In this document: in pieces, positions 35,392 through 44,752 of the stretch
How the letters are laid out: every line of letters starts with the position of its first letter
Position numbering within the stretch: position 1 is the stretch's first letter
DNA from: Dyella sp. 2HG41-7
GTDB lineage: Bacteria; Pseudomonadota; Gammaproteobacteria; Xanthomonadales; Rhodanobacteraceae
Reading direction: 5' to 3'
DNA: 64,000 nucleotides
NCBI RefSeq assembly: GCF_021390675.1
Contig: NZ_JAJEJV010000004.1
Location: 1,116,001 to 1,180,000, forward strand
The notes under the pieces: model-generated
The model's database searches: none
The model's input: the letters and a program-made list of their open reading frames with translations, nothing else
Told to the model about the DNA's origin: nothing
Program-made: the position numbers and the translations under genes

Positions 35392-38298
35392 TTAGAAGCT
35401 GCCGCGCACACCGAGCAGAATCGTGTAGCCCGGATCGTAGTAGGTATACGTGGCGTTGCTATAGGTAAGCGTTTGCCGCAACCCTGCCTTCGTCATGTTG
35501 ATGAAGTTGAGCGTGACCATTGGTTTCGACGGCAGATGCGCGAACTCGTAGCTGGCGGACAAGTCGAGCTGGCCGCGCGCATCGGATTTGATCTGCGCGA
35601 ACGGCAAGCCGTTCTGATTTGCCGTCGAGCTGATCTGCGCCGAATTCCACACGTACGACAAGCGAACCGTTGCGCCATAACCCTCCCAATAGCCGGTGAG
35701 GTTATAGGTGTGCGGTGAGATGCCAACCGCTTGCGCCGGTATGCCGCTGCCGATATTGCGCTGGGAAACCAGCGTGTAATTGGCTTGCAGACCCAACCCT
35801 TTGTAGAGGAAGTCCAGCGGCTGCACCCACGTCGCTTCCGCGCCTTTGATAAACAGCGTACCGTCGGCATTGACCTGCTGCTGAACTTGCACCAGCGCCG
35901 CGTTCGGGCCGCCGCGTTGGTTGATCGCCGCCTGTTGCTGCGGCGTCAGCGTCGCATAGGGAACGCCCAACTGCGTAAAGGGAATCAGGTTGACGCCGTT
36001 GACGGTAAAGCCGGTGATGCGCTTACCGAACAGATCCAGGCCCACATAACCTTCATTGCCCGTGTACCACTCGCCGCCGAAGTCGAGGTTGGTGGCGAGA
36101 TATGGCGCCAGCTTCGGGTTGCCCTGCGTGGCGGTTTCCGCCGACGGATCGCTGAAGTTGATATCCGGCACCATCGCGCTTGGATCGGGGCGAGTCATCG
36201 AACGCGACGCCGCCAAGCGCAGAACGATATCGTCCGCCGCGTTGTAGGCCAGGTTGAACGATGGCAAGTAATACCCGTAAGCGTGCTTCAGTGTGACGTA
36301 CTGAAGCTGGCCGCCAAAATTCGACGGACCGGACACGGTTTGATCGGTGTACGCATGGCGCACGCCGCCGTTGACGCGCAAATCTCGCCCCCACAGGTCG
36401 AACTTGCCGTTGCCTTCCACATACCAAGCCCAGCTGCTTTCTTCGATGTTCGCCGTATTCGCGCCGCTGGATGCGGCCGTCGACAGCGGCGCAGTGGCGT
36501 TGTAGTAACCGTAATTGGTGGCGTTCATCAACGCCGGATAGTTCACTGCAATGAAACCGTCCGGTCCCGGCGACAGATATTGTCCCCACGTGCCGGGCGT
36601 GACGGTGGACTGCACCGCGTTACCCCACGCCGTGCTGTTGTCGAACGCCGTGATCTGGCGCGCGATATCGTCGTAGGCGATGCCGACGCGGAGGTTGTTG
36701 TCGTCGCTGCCGAACTGCAAATCTTCGCGCGTGCCTTTGTTGTCGGTGACGCGCGATTCGTTCTGCACGTTGACGCGGTAGTAACCCCAGCCGAGGTTCG
36801 GATCGTTGAGGTTTGCGCTCGGCGTGATGGTGGGGTAGTTGCCGCCGGCATTCTTGTAATTGACCGTGATGCCTTGGCCAAGCGGCGAGCTGACCAGGAT
36901 CGACGGCGCCTGGTTGAGATACCAGCTACGCTGCGAATAGCCCTGGAAATCCAGCTTGATGTTCTCATCGCTGCCGAACAGCAATTCGCCACCCGGATTG
37001 ATGTTGTAGAACTTCACGTGTTCTTCGTACGGACGCGCTTCCAGAAAGTACTGCGCATTCGCGAATGTGGCGCTGGTGACGACGTTGTTCTGATCCACCT
37101 GCATATTGGTCGGGATCATGGCGCCGTTGCGGCCGATCAGATCCATGTCGAGGCGGTTGAAATCGCGTTCCTGCTTGGAAAATAGCGTGTCCAGATAGAA
37201 ATGCGCGCGCTCGTCCGGACGGAACTCCAACGACATCAAGGCCGACTGGTGATCATTGGTGCCTTGGACATACGCATTGCGCGCCAATCGCGGAATCAGC
37301 GCGTTGGCGACTTGTTGTGTGTTCAAACCGGGATTGTTGGCCAGCAACCACGCATTGTTGATCGTCTGACCGGCCGTCAACCCTGCGCCTGCGCCAGCGG
37401 GTACGGTGCCGGGGATAAACCAGCTGCCACCGGAAGGGCTGCAATGGCCTGCGGTGTTTCCGCACTGCGCTGCACTCAGCTGCGGCGTGGTCCAACCGAT
37501 CGTTTCGAAGCCGCGCACGTCGTAATCGCTGCGCGACGATTGCAAGCCGATCAAGGCGCCGAACGTATTCGAGTCGTTGGTCCAACTGCCGATCAGCGCG
37601 CCACGCGGCTTGATATTGCCGCCGATGGAGTCATACGTACCTTGCGCGGAATAGGTGAGATGCGTACCGGGGTTGTCGAACGGACGCGTGGTGCGCATGT
37701 CCACTACGCCCGCCACGCCGCCTTCGGTCATTCCCGCTTGCGGTGTTTTGTTTACCGTCAGCTGGGTGAAGAATTCGGTGGGGAGCAGATCGAGATCGAC
37801 TTCGCGATTCTGGTTCTGCGAGTTCAGCGTACCGGCGGAGGCCACGGCGATTTGATCGCCATTAAGCAGAATCTTGGTGAAATCCGTGCCCAGACCGCGA
37901 ATCTGGATGTTCATGCCTTCGCCGTCTACGTCGCGTGTCAACTGCACGCCCGGCACGCGGTTCAGCGATTCGGCGATGTTCAGGTCGGGAAACTTGCCGA
38001 TGTCTTCGGCGTAAACCGTGTCGACCACATTGGTCGCGTCACGCTTGGCCTGCGTCGAGAATTCGATACTGCTGCGATAACCGCCGCTGACGTTCACTGC
38101 GCCGAGCTGCTTGGCCTGTGTCTTGGACGGTGCTTGCGTGTTCTGATCCTGCGAATTCGACGACGACTGCGGCGTTGTTTGATTCTGCTGCGAGGTTTGT
38201 GGCTGAGCTGGATCTTGCGCTTGGGCCATACCGGCCGCGCCAAGCAAAGCAAGCGTTAAAGCATGGGACAGCAACGTTCTTGCACCTGGAGTCTGCAC
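35392..38298 (-). CDS. TonB-dependent receptor of the xylan utilisation locus
   Basis: Outer-membrane transporter, probably for xylo-oligosaccharides or glucuronoxylo-oligosaccharides. The 968 residues have a signal peptide (LLSHALTLALLGAAGMAQAQ, cleavage near residue 28), a Gln/Ser/Thr-rich linker (about 29-65), the plug domain (VDTVYAEDIGKFPDLNIAES, LNRVPGVQLTRDVDGEGMNI, VRGL-type IQIRGLGTDFTKILLNGD), and a large barrel ending in GVRGSF with a C-terminal Phe. The TonB receptor subfamily with the NIAESL motif is typical of carbohydrate receptors in Xanthomonadales. The start is GTG 38298 behind a strong GGGAGGGGAAG. A xyl-box lies 113 bp upstream. Confidence 0.9.
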   Translation of the reverse strand: MQTPGARTLLSHALTLALLGAAGMAQAQDPAQPQTSQQNQTTPQSSSNSQDQNTQAPSKTQAKQLGAVNVSGGYRSSIEFSTQAKRDATNVVDTVYAEDIGKFPDLNIAESLNRVPGVQLTRDVDGEGMNIQIRGLGTDFTKILLNGDQIAVASAGTLNSQNQNREVDLDLLPTEFFTQLTVNKTPQAGMTEGGVAGVVDMRTTRPFDNPGTHLTYSAQGTYDSIGGNIKPRGALIGSWTNDSNTFGALIGLQSSRSDYDVRGFETIGWTTPQLSAAQCGNTAGHCSPSGGSWFIPGTVPAGAGAGLTAGQTINNAWLLANNPGLNTQQVANALIPRLARNAYVQGTNDHQSALMSLEFRPDERAHFYLDTLFSKQERDFNRLDMDLIGRNGAMIPTNMQVDQNNVVTSATFANAQYFLEARPYEEHVKFYNINPGGELLFGSDENIKLDFQGYSQRSWYLNQAPSILVSSPLGQGITVNYKNAGGNYPTITPSANLNDPNLGWGYYRVNVQNESRVTDNKGTREDLQFGSDDNNLRVGIAYDDIARQITAFDNSTAWGNAVQSTVTPGTWGQYLSPGPDGFIAVNYPALMNATNYGYYNATAPLSTAASSGANTANIEESSWAWYVEGNGKFDLWGRDLRVNGGVRHAYTDQTVSGPSNFGGQLQYVTLKHAYGYYLPSFNLAYNAADDIVLRLAASRSMTRPDPSAMVPDINFSDPSAETATQGNPKLAPYLATNLDFGGEWYTGNEGYVGLDLFGKRITGFTVNGVNLIPFTQLGVPYATLTPQQQAAINQRGGPNAALVQVQQQVNADGTLFIKGAEATWVQPLDFLYKGLGLQANYTLVSQRNIGSGIPAQAVGISPHTYNLTGYWEGYGATVRLSYVWNSAQISSTANQNGLPFAQIKSDARGQLDLSASYEFAHLPSKPMVTLNFINMTKAGLRQTLTYSNATYTYYDPGYTILLGVRGSF

Positions 38299-38410
38299 CT
38301 TCTTCCCCTCCCACTTTTTTATGAATTAGGTAGTCCCTCTTCGAACCCAAGGCCCTTCGGTCTTAGAGCGCGACGCCTTCCCAGGGACCCTCTGATTTAG
38401 GCCCGAGCAA

Positions 38411-38424
38411 CGGTAGCGCTAACA
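38411..38424. promoter_or_regulatory. xyl-box (LacI-family operator) upstream of the TonB receptor
   Basis: CGGTAGCGCTAACA differs at one base from the xyl-box TGGTAGCGCTAACA described for XylR-controlled genes in Xanthomonas. It lies about 113 bp upstream of the receptor GTG. On the minus strand it reads AAAATGTTAGCGCTACC, with an AT-rich -10-like stretch running into the box. Confidence 0.75.
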
Positions 38425-38570
38425 TTTTGACGGCGCACGCTGCAGGGCAGCATGAAATTGGTCTTCTCTCCTGTTTTTCGAAAAAGACCGATAAATCCGC
38501 TATAGAACAAGAACGAAAGGGGACTGGTCTCCGTACCGAAATAGGCCGATATAGCTTTTGGATTTAAGCT

Positions 38571-38592
38571 TGTGATAATGGTAGCGCTACCA
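38571..38592 (+). promoter_or_regulatory. Promoter -10 and xyl-box operator upstream of exuT-uxaC
   Basis: An extended -10 element TGTGATAAT (38571-38579) runs directly into the perfect 14-bp palindrome TGGTAGCGCTACCA (38579-38592). An operator overlapping the end of the -10 box is the classic arrangement for repression by a LacI-family protein. The box differs from the other two copies by being fully symmetric. Confidence 0.75.
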
Positions 38593-38725
38593 ATATCTTG
38601 CAGAGGGCGCACGCAGATGTGACGCGTGGGAGTCCACGCTTCAAGGCTTGGAGAGCAACGCGCGGCGTCAATGTCGACCACGGCCGGGGGGAATAGGCCA
38701 AAACGTCAAAAGGCCTGTATGTGAT

Positions 38726-40033
38726 ATGGATCAGATCAGTCGAACCAACGATGCTGCGATGTCGATGACCAACGTGGGTAATTATCGCTGGCGCGTATGC
38801 GCCATGCTGCTGGCGGCAACGACGATCAACTACATTGATCGTCAAGTACTGGGTGTGCTCGCGCCATTTCTCCAGCAAAAAATGGGGTGGACCGAGCTCG
38901 ACTACAGTTACATCGTCACAGCATTTCAGGCCGCCTACGCGATAGGGTTGCTCAGCGCCGGCGCGGTTATCGATCGATTCGGCACGCGCATCGGCTATGC
39001 GTTGGCGATCGGTATTTGGAGCCTCGCCGCCATGGCTCATTCGCTTGCTTCAGGCGTTACCAGTTTCGCCGTTGCGCGCTTCGTGCTGGGGCTTGGCGAA
39101 TCAGGAAATTTTCCCGCCGCGGTCAAAGCCGTCGCCGAATGGTTTCCGCAACGAGAGCGGGCGCTGGCGGCGGGCATTTTCAATTCCGGCTCGAACGTCG
39201 GCGCGGTGGTCGCGCCGCTGGTGGTTCCCTTCGTCGCTTTCCGATGGGGATGGCAATCGGCGTTTCTGTTCACAGGCGTGTTAAGCGCTCTGTGGGTAAC
39301 GGGATGGCTGCTGACGTACCGAACGCCGGATCGTCAGCCCAAACTATCGGCCGCCGAACGTGCCTATATCGATGAAGAACCATCCGCCGCTGCGGTTCGC
39401 ATTCCGTGGTCTCAATTGCTTCGTTATCGACAGGCGTGGGCGATGGTCGCTGCGAAATTCATCACCGATCCCATTTGGTGGTTCTTTCTCTTTTGGCTGC
39501 CGAAATTTCTGCATGACCAATATGGGCTTACTTTGATGGGCCTCGGCATGCCGTTGATCTCGATCTTTATGCTCGCCGATGTCGGCAGCATCGCTGGAGG
39601 TTGGTTCGCGGGAAGGTTGATCAAACGCGGATGGACCGTCAATCGCGCGCGCAAAGGCGCCATGCTGACCTGCGCGCTGATGGTGATTCCCGTCGCGTTC
39701 GCCGCGAAGGCGAACAACTTGTGGCTTGCCGTCGCGCTTATCGGCTTGGCCACGGCAGGACATCAAGGCTGGTCGGCCAATGTCTATACGCTGGCTTCCG
39801 ATATGTTTCCGCGCCGCGCGGTGGCGTCGGTCGTGGGAATGGGCGGGTTTGCCGGCGCCGTGGGCGGTATGCTGATCGCGACGGTCGTTGGGCTTCTCTT
39901 GCAATACACAGGGAGCTACGTACCTGTGTTCCTGATGGCGGGTTCTGCGTATCTCGTCGCCCTGGTTGTGATTCACATGTTGGTTCCGCGTCTGGAGCCC
40001 GCTCGCCTCGACGGTGCAGGAATGAGACAGTAA
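38726..40033 (+). CDS. exuT: Hexuronate transporter, ACS family of MFS (ExuT-like)
   Basis: Twelve-helix inner-membrane symporter of the anion:cation symporter family, expected to import glucuronate or galacturonate. The 435 residues have NYIDRQVLGVLAPFLQQKMG, the GAVIDRFGTRIGYALAIGIW loop (MFS signature region), LGLGESGNFPAAVKAVAEWF and AGIFNSGSNVGAVVAPLVVP, all close to ExuT. ATG 38726 follows AAAGG at a long spacing; ATG 38759 is an alternative. It is directly upstream of uxaC and preceded by a xyl-box. Importing free glucuronate fits release of the sugar by the periplasmic GH67 enzyme. Confidence 0.88.
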   Translation: MDQISRTNDAAMSMTNVGNYRWRVCAMLLAATTINYIDRQVLGVLAPFLQQKMGWTELDYSYIVTAFQAAYAIGLLSAGAVIDRFGTRIGYALAIGIWSLAAMAHSLASGVTSFAVARFVLGLGESGNFPAAVKAVAEWFPQRERALAAGIFNSGSNVGAVVAPLVVPFVAFRWGWQSAFLFTGVLSALWVTGWLLTYRTPDRQPKLSAAERAYIDEEPSAAAVRIPWSQLLRYRQAWAMVAAKFITDPIWWFFLFWLPKFLHDQYGLTLMGLGMPLISIFMLADVGSIAGGWFAGRLIKRGWTVNRARKGAMLTCALMVIPVAFAAKANNLWLAVALIGLATAGHQGWSANVYTLASDMFPRRAVASVVGMGGFAGAVGGMLIATVVGLLLQYTGSYVPVFLMAGSAYLVALVVIHMLVPRLEPARLDGAGMRQ

Positions 40034-40114
40034 AGCCGTCATGATGGCGGCGCACGTTTGATCCGTACGACGCCTTATCTCGTTGCACTCCACACAAAAA
40101 AGTCTATTCAAGAT

Positions 40115-41539
40115 ATGAACACCGGATCGATGGCTTTGACGCTTCACGACGACCGCCTTTTTTCAAGCGACGCGACGCAGCGTGGGATCGCCCGGCGCTT
40201 ATACGCGCATGTTGCGGCGTTGCCGATCATCAGTCCGCACGGGCATACCGATCCATCGTGGTTTGCGGAAAACCTTCCGTTCGCGAACGCGACGGAGTTG
40301 TTGCTGGTTCCGGATCACTATGTATTCCGCATGCTCTATAGCCATGGCGTATCGCTGGATGCATTAGGCATTCCGCGGCGCGACGGCTCGCGCGCAAACG
40401 TCGAACCGCGCGAAGCGTGGCGCGTTTTTGCCGAGAATTTTCATCTGTTTCGCGGTACGCCGTCGTCCATGTGGCTGAATCATGTATTCCACGACGTATT
40501 CGGTTTGCGCGTGCGCCTGGATGCGTCGACCGCCGACACGTATTTCGATCACATCACCGAAGCGTTGCAGCGGCCCGAATTCCGCCCGCGCGCGTTGTTC
40601 GAACGGTTCAACATCGAAGTAATCGCCACGACCGAGTCGCCGCTCGATCCGCTGCAACATCATGCAGCTATCCGCGCAAGCGGTTGGAAAGGGCGCGTGA
40701 TCACCGCGTACCGCCCAGATCCGGTGGTCGATCCGGAGCACGAGCGGTTTCCATCCGCACTTCAAGCATTCGGCGAGATCACTGGGGAAGATGTTTACAC
40801 CTGGAACGGCTATCTAAAGGCGCATCGGCAACGCCGCACGTTCTTTGCGAAAGCGGGCGCGACATCCACCGATCATGGACATCTGACGGCGGCAACCGCA
40901 AATCTCTCCAAAGTGGAAGCCGCCAAACTATTCGACAAAGTGGTGCATGGCAACGCAACCACGCAAGAAGCCGAACTGTTTCGTGCGCAAGTACTCACGG
41001 AAATGGCGGCCATGAGCATGGATGACGGCTTGGTGATGCAAATTCATCCTGGATGCTTTCGCAATCACAATTACCCGTTGTTCGAGCGCTACGGTCGCGA
41101 CAAAGGCGCCGATATTCCGATGCGCACGGAATACGTTCATGCACTGAAGCCGCTGCTGGATCGATTCGGCAACGAACCGAACTTCAAGCTCATCGTATTC
41201 ACGCTGGACGAAAGCACGTACAGCCGCGAACTTGCGCCGCTGGCGGGGCACTATCCGTCGTTGTATCTCGGGCCGGCATGGTGGTTTCACGATGCGCCGG
41301 AAGGGATGTGGCGCTTTCGCGAATGCACGTTGGCGAGCGCCGGCTTCTACAACACTGTTGGCTTCAACGACGACACGCGCGCGTTCCTATCGATTCCTGC
41401 GCGTCACGATGTCGCGCGGCGTATCGATTGCGCGTTCCTCGCCAAGCTGGTGGCCGAGCATCGGCTGGACGAAGACGAGGCCGCCGAACTCGCGGTGGAC
41501 CTCGCGTACAACTTGCCGAAGAGGGCATACAAACTCTAA
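40115..41539 (+). CDS. uxaC: Glucuronate isomerase UxaC
   Basis: Isomerises D-glucuronate to D-fructuronate (and galacturonate to tagaturonate), the first cytoplasmic step of hexuronate catabolism. The 474 residues have the metal-ligand motif LPIISPHGHTDPSWFAEN, DHYVFRMLYSHGVSLDALGI, VIATTESPLDPLQHHAAIR, MQIHPGCFRNHN and YLGPAWWFHDAPEGMWRF. Full length. ATG 40115 is chosen; an upstream TTG (40058) or ATG 40130 are alternatives. The gene follows exuT and converges on the minus-strand GH operon. Confidence 0.96.
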   Translation: MNTGSMALTLHDDRLFSSDATQRGIARRLYAHVAALPIISPHGHTDPSWFAENLPFANATELLLVPDHYVFRMLYSHGVSLDALGIPRRDGSRANVEPREAWRVFAENFHLFRGTPSSMWLNHVFHDVFGLRVRLDASTADTYFDHITEALQRPEFRPRALFERFNIEVIATTESPLDPLQHHAAIRASGWKGRVITAYRPDPVVDPEHERFPSALQAFGEITGEDVYTWNGYLKAHRQRRTFFAKAGATSTDHGHLTAATANLSKVEAAKLFDKVVHGNATTQEAELFRAQVLTEMAAMSMDDGLVMQIHPGCFRNHNYPLFERYGRDKGADIPMRTEYVHALKPLLDRFGNEPNFKLIVFTLDESTYSRELAPLAGHYPSLYLGPAWWFHDAPEGMWRFRECTLASAGFYNTVGFNDDTRAFLSIPARHDVARRIDCAFLAKLVAEHRLDEDEAAELAVDLAYNLPKRAYKL

Positions 41540-41596
41540 CGGTCTTACCTTTTCTCGCGTTGGATTGCGTGGAAGGGCACGTCGCGCGATGACCCA

Positions 41597-43213
41597 CTAA
41601 CGAGCGATTGCGTAAAGCCGCACGCGATAAATTCGCATCTCATGCGGGTCCATCGAGAGCTGTCTTCCTTGATTGCTCTGATCGCCGTTTAATCTGCGCA
41701 GAACCTTCCAGCCGGCGCCTAATTTAGAAACTTCTTCGATGCTGGCGATACCGGCCACGCGGTCATCGACATCGGAATCGCGCGTGATGGACACCGTCAG
41801 GCCGCTGCCGACGATATAGAACTCATCCGGTTTGGATTCGAGCACGAGCACGGCGCCGTCGTCGCTCAACAGTGTTTTTTGAGGCCACGATCGCGACAAT
41901 GTGGCCTCGAACAGATAACCGCCCAGGGAAACTGTCTGAGTTGGTCGCGGGCTCGAAGCATGCAGAACCAGCCCGCGCGTACGCCCGTCCAGCTGAGCCT
42001 GTGGAAGAAGCGCGCCAAGCTGATTCAATGCGCCGTAGACCTGCATGACAAGCGGCGTGGCATCTTTGTCGCTGGTCGGAGGGCGCAGGCTGTCGATGCC
42101 GAACGGACAAAAGCCGAACGCCTTCGCTTCGCCATAGGCGTACAAGGCGTTATACGGTGCGCTTTCGATCTTCGCCTCCGGGACAAAAACGGGATTGTCC
42201 AGGGTCTGATAACGCTGCACCCAGTACGCAAACTCCGGCCAGTAAATATCCGGCGAGTAGAAATCGATATGCGGTGCAGCCGCACGATAGATCTGCTGAA
42301 ACGATGGATACGATCCGCCGCTTGGATACTCGCCCGCGCGTTCCGCCGGCGCAGGAAGCTGCGTGTTGACGTACATCGGGAGCGAGTACTGCGCTTTGCC
42401 TGCTTGCGCGACAGCGTCGATGTAGGTGGCGTAGCGCCATGTCATAAAGGCTTCGTCCGCCGCATCGCCGAAGACTTCTTTCCATGTATGGCCTTCCGGG
42501 TGAAAGTGGGCGGCGAGTTCGGGCGTCCATGCGTTGCGTTTTGCCAATAAGGCCTGCACGAGCGAGGACGGGACGGCTTCGTTGAACGCGCGATCGGCTT
42601 CGGTGGATCGATCCCTGCGATCGCCGAGGTAGCCCACTTCGTTTTCCACCTGCACCATCAATACGGTTTGCTGCAAATCGACTTTGCGCACACGCGCCAT
42701 CAGCGCGGAAAAGGCGCGGCTATCCAGGCGAAGTGTTTCCGCACCGAACGTGGACAGGATATCCAGCGGCGCGCCATCGATGGCGCGTGCGCGCGGAAAA
42801 CGCGCGGTATCCGCTTTCACCCAGGCCGGCGCGTAATTGGAGAACGCATTTTTCCAGCTGCCAAACCACAGCAGCACAAGATGAATGTTGTTCGCGCGCG
42901 CCGTAGCGATCCAATGGTCGAGGATACGGAAGTCGTAGGTACCCTCTGTGGGTTCCAACTGGTCCCATGCGACGGGCATAAGCACCGTGTTCACGTGCAT
43001 GGCAGCCAGGCGAGGCAGGATGGCATCCGCCTGTGCTTCCGTTCCCGCCGAGGAATTGCCGAGTTCGCCTCCCAGTGCAAGGAACGGTTGGCCGTGTACG
43101 ATCAATTGGCTGGCGCCATGTTCCAATCGCACGGCGGGCAACTCCGCGCCATAGGCAGACGCGGCGAGCAGCGCGATCAAACCTATCCCGACCAGCAAGC
43201 GCTTCATCTTCAT
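41597..43213 (-). CDS. Glycoside hydrolase family 35 (beta-galactosidase-like), secreted
   Basis: The 538 residues begin with a signal peptide (LLVGIGLIALLAASAYGAE, cleavage near residue 22) and continue with a TIM-barrel related to GH35/GH42 (FLALGGELGNSSAGT, MHVNTVLMPVAWDQLEPTEG, LVLLWFGSWKNAF). The candidate acid/base Glu is in VLMVQVENEVGYLGDRRD, and a candidate nucleophile is in PVFVPEAKIESAPYNA. A C-terminal beta domain follows (about 420-538, DUF5597-like). It is the last gene of the aguA operon. Its presence suggests removal of a galactosyl or related decoration, but the specificity is unknown. Confidence 0.83.
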   Translation of the reverse strand: MKMKRLLVGIGLIALLAASAYGAELPAVRLEHGASQLIVHGQPFLALGGELGNSSAGTEAQADAILPRLAAMHVNTVLMPVAWDQLEPTEGTYDFRILDHWIATARANNIHLVLLWFGSWKNAFSNYAPAWVKADTARFPRARAIDGAPLDILSTFGAETLRLDSRAFSALMARVRKVDLQQTVLMVQVENEVGYLGDRRDRSTEADRAFNEAVPSSLVQALLAKRNAWTPELAAHFHPEGHTWKEVFGDAADEAFMTWRYATYIDAVAQAGKAQYSLPMYVNTQLPAPAERAGEYPSGGSYPSFQQIYRAAAPHIDFYSPDIYWPEFAYWVQRYQTLDNPVFVPEAKIESAPYNALYAYGEAKAFGFCPFGIDSLRPPTSDKDATPLVMQVYGALNQLGALLPQAQLDGRTRGLVLHASSPRPTQTVSLGGYLFEATLSRSWPQKTLLSDDGAVLVLESKPDEFYIVGSGLTVSITRDSDVDDRVAGIASIEEVSKLGAGWKVLRRLNGDQSNQGRQLSMDPHEMRIYRVRLYAIAR

Positions 43214-43234
43214 GCTTTGCCCTTGAGACCTTCG

Positions 43235-44752
43235 TTAACCATTGGACGGGAGTGGTGTGGGTGATGCGTTATTTGCCACAGCAAGCGCGCGTGCGATCGA
43301 AGCGGGAGTTCCATCACCAAGTGCCAGGTACGCGTCCTGCAGCGCGTGGGTGAACCGCCTGTCGTCGGCGAGCAGCGCAAAAACGGCAGTGAGTTTCAAG
43401 AAAGCCTCGACATCCGCCGCTGTACCACCCTTGCACGCTCGGCCGACCGTGGAAAGTTCCTCGTTCAAAGGATCGATCAGCGCGACGCCTGCGTGAGCTT
43501 GCCGACGCACAAAATGCATCCAGGCCGCTATCGAAATGCACAGCGTGCGTATCGGCAGATCTAAGGCAAGCGCATCGGCGATCGTGCTGAGCAAGCGGAC
43601 CGGCAACTTTTGCGATCCATCCCAGGCAATCTGCGAGAGGCGGTGTCGGATCGTCGGATTGCGAAAGCGCTTCAAAATGGCGTCGATATAAGCGTCGGCG
43701 TCCATATCGGCGGGCAGCGCGATGGCCGGTGCGATGGCGTCGCGCATCAACCGTTCGACAAAGCGAGCAAGCAACGGCTCGCTCATCGCATCGACAACTG
43801 TCTCGATGTTCATCAGCGAACCGAGATAGGCCAACGTGGAATGCGCGCCGTTGAGAAGACGAAGCTTCGCACGATCGTAGCCCGCGATATCGTCGCTCAT
43901 CGTCGCGCCGACGCGCTCGAACGGCGGACGATCGTTGCAGAAGCGATTTTCGATCACCCACTGCGTATAGGTCTCGCGCTGAATCGGCCATACATCGAGA
44001 TAGCCGAGTTGGGCATGAACGCGTTCGCGCAGTGCATCGTCTGACGCTGGCGTAATACTGTCGACCATCGAGCAGGGGAATGCGACATGAGCCTCGATCC
44101 AAGTGGCCAGCGCCGCATCGATGCGTTGCGCATATTGAAGCACCGCGGCACGTAGGCGATGGCCATTGCCGGCGAGATTGTCGCAACTCAATACAGTGAA
44201 GGGTGCGCTTCCTAGCTGCCGTCGCATGCGCAAGCCTGCTGTGACGTAGCCAATGGCGCTGCGTGGCGTATTCGGCGACGCTAGATCGTGTGCGATATCG
44301 GTATGGGCGACATCCAAATCGTCACCCGAAAGGCAATAGCCCTTTTCGGTAATCGTCAACGTCACCAGTCGTACGGCAGGATCGGCGAGCCGCGCCAAGA
44401 CGTCGGCTTGTTGTTCGCGCGCACACAACAGTTCGCGAATCGAACCGATCACGCGCAGCTGCGTCTCCTGGCCAAGCAACAGTAAGCTGTAAAGGCCGTC
44501 TTGCGGTTGCAGTGCATCGCGCACTTCGACGCTATGCAGGGAAACGCCGCAGATCGCCCAATCTGGATGTTCACTCAGCAAGTTGTCGACATAAGCGGCT
44601 TGATGTGCGCGATGAAATGCGCCAACGCCGATATGCACGATACCGATGCGTGTTTGGGCTGGGTCGTACGCGGGCGTGGTTACCGATGTCGGCGCCTGAG
44701 CGAGCGTTGCCCGAGATAGGCGCTCTTTATGGTTGACGTTTCCAGACATCAA
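43235..44752 (-). CDS. uxuB: Fructuronate reductase UxuB (mannitol dehydrogenase family)
   Basis: NAD-dependent reduction of D-fructuronate to D-mannonate, the step after UxaC. The 505 residues have the long-chain polyol dehydrogenase features: IGIVHIGVGAFHRAHQAAYV (nucleotide-binding region), LVTLTITEKGYCLSGDDLDV, VLSCDNLAGNGHRLRAAVL, and the catalytic Lys region DRAKLRLLNGAHSTLAYLGS. Tagaturonate or mannitol dehydrogenases are related, but the position among uxaC, manD and kdgK favours fructuronate. The start overlaps the kdgK stop by 4 bp. Confidence 0.92.
   Translation of the reverse strand: MMSGNVNHKERLSRATLAQAPTSVTTPAYDPAQTRIGIVHIGVGAFHRAHQAAYVDNLLSEHPDWAICGVSLHSVEVRDALQPQDGLYSLLLLGQETQLRVIGSIRELLCAREQQADVLARLADPAVRLVTLTITEKGYCLSGDDLDVAHTDIAHDLASPNTPRSAIGYVTAGLRMRRQLGSAPFTVLSCDNLAGNGHRLRAAVLQYAQRIDAALATWIEAHVAFPCSMVDSITPASDDALRERVHAQLGYLDVWPIQRETYTQWVIENRFCNDRPPFERVGATMSDDIAGYDRAKLRLLNGAHSTLAYLGSLMNIETVVDAMSEPLLARFVERLMRDAIAPAIALPADMDADAYIDAILKRFRNPTIRHRLSQIAWDGSQKLPVRLLSTIADALALDLPIRTLCISIAAWMHFVRRQAHAGVALIDPLNEELSTVGRACKGGTAADVEAFLKLTAVFALLADDRRFTHALQDAYLALGDGTPASIARALAVANNASPTPLPSNG

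Larger units (their letters stand above)
38299..38725. other. Divergent regulatory region between TonB receptor and exuT
   Basis: A 427-bp non-coding span between divergent genes. It holds two LacI-type operators (38411-38424 and 38579-38592) and the promoters of both genes. The receptor's strong Shine-Dalgarno lies at its left edge (38302-38311). Short ORFs here have no family features and are rejected. Confidence 0.6.
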
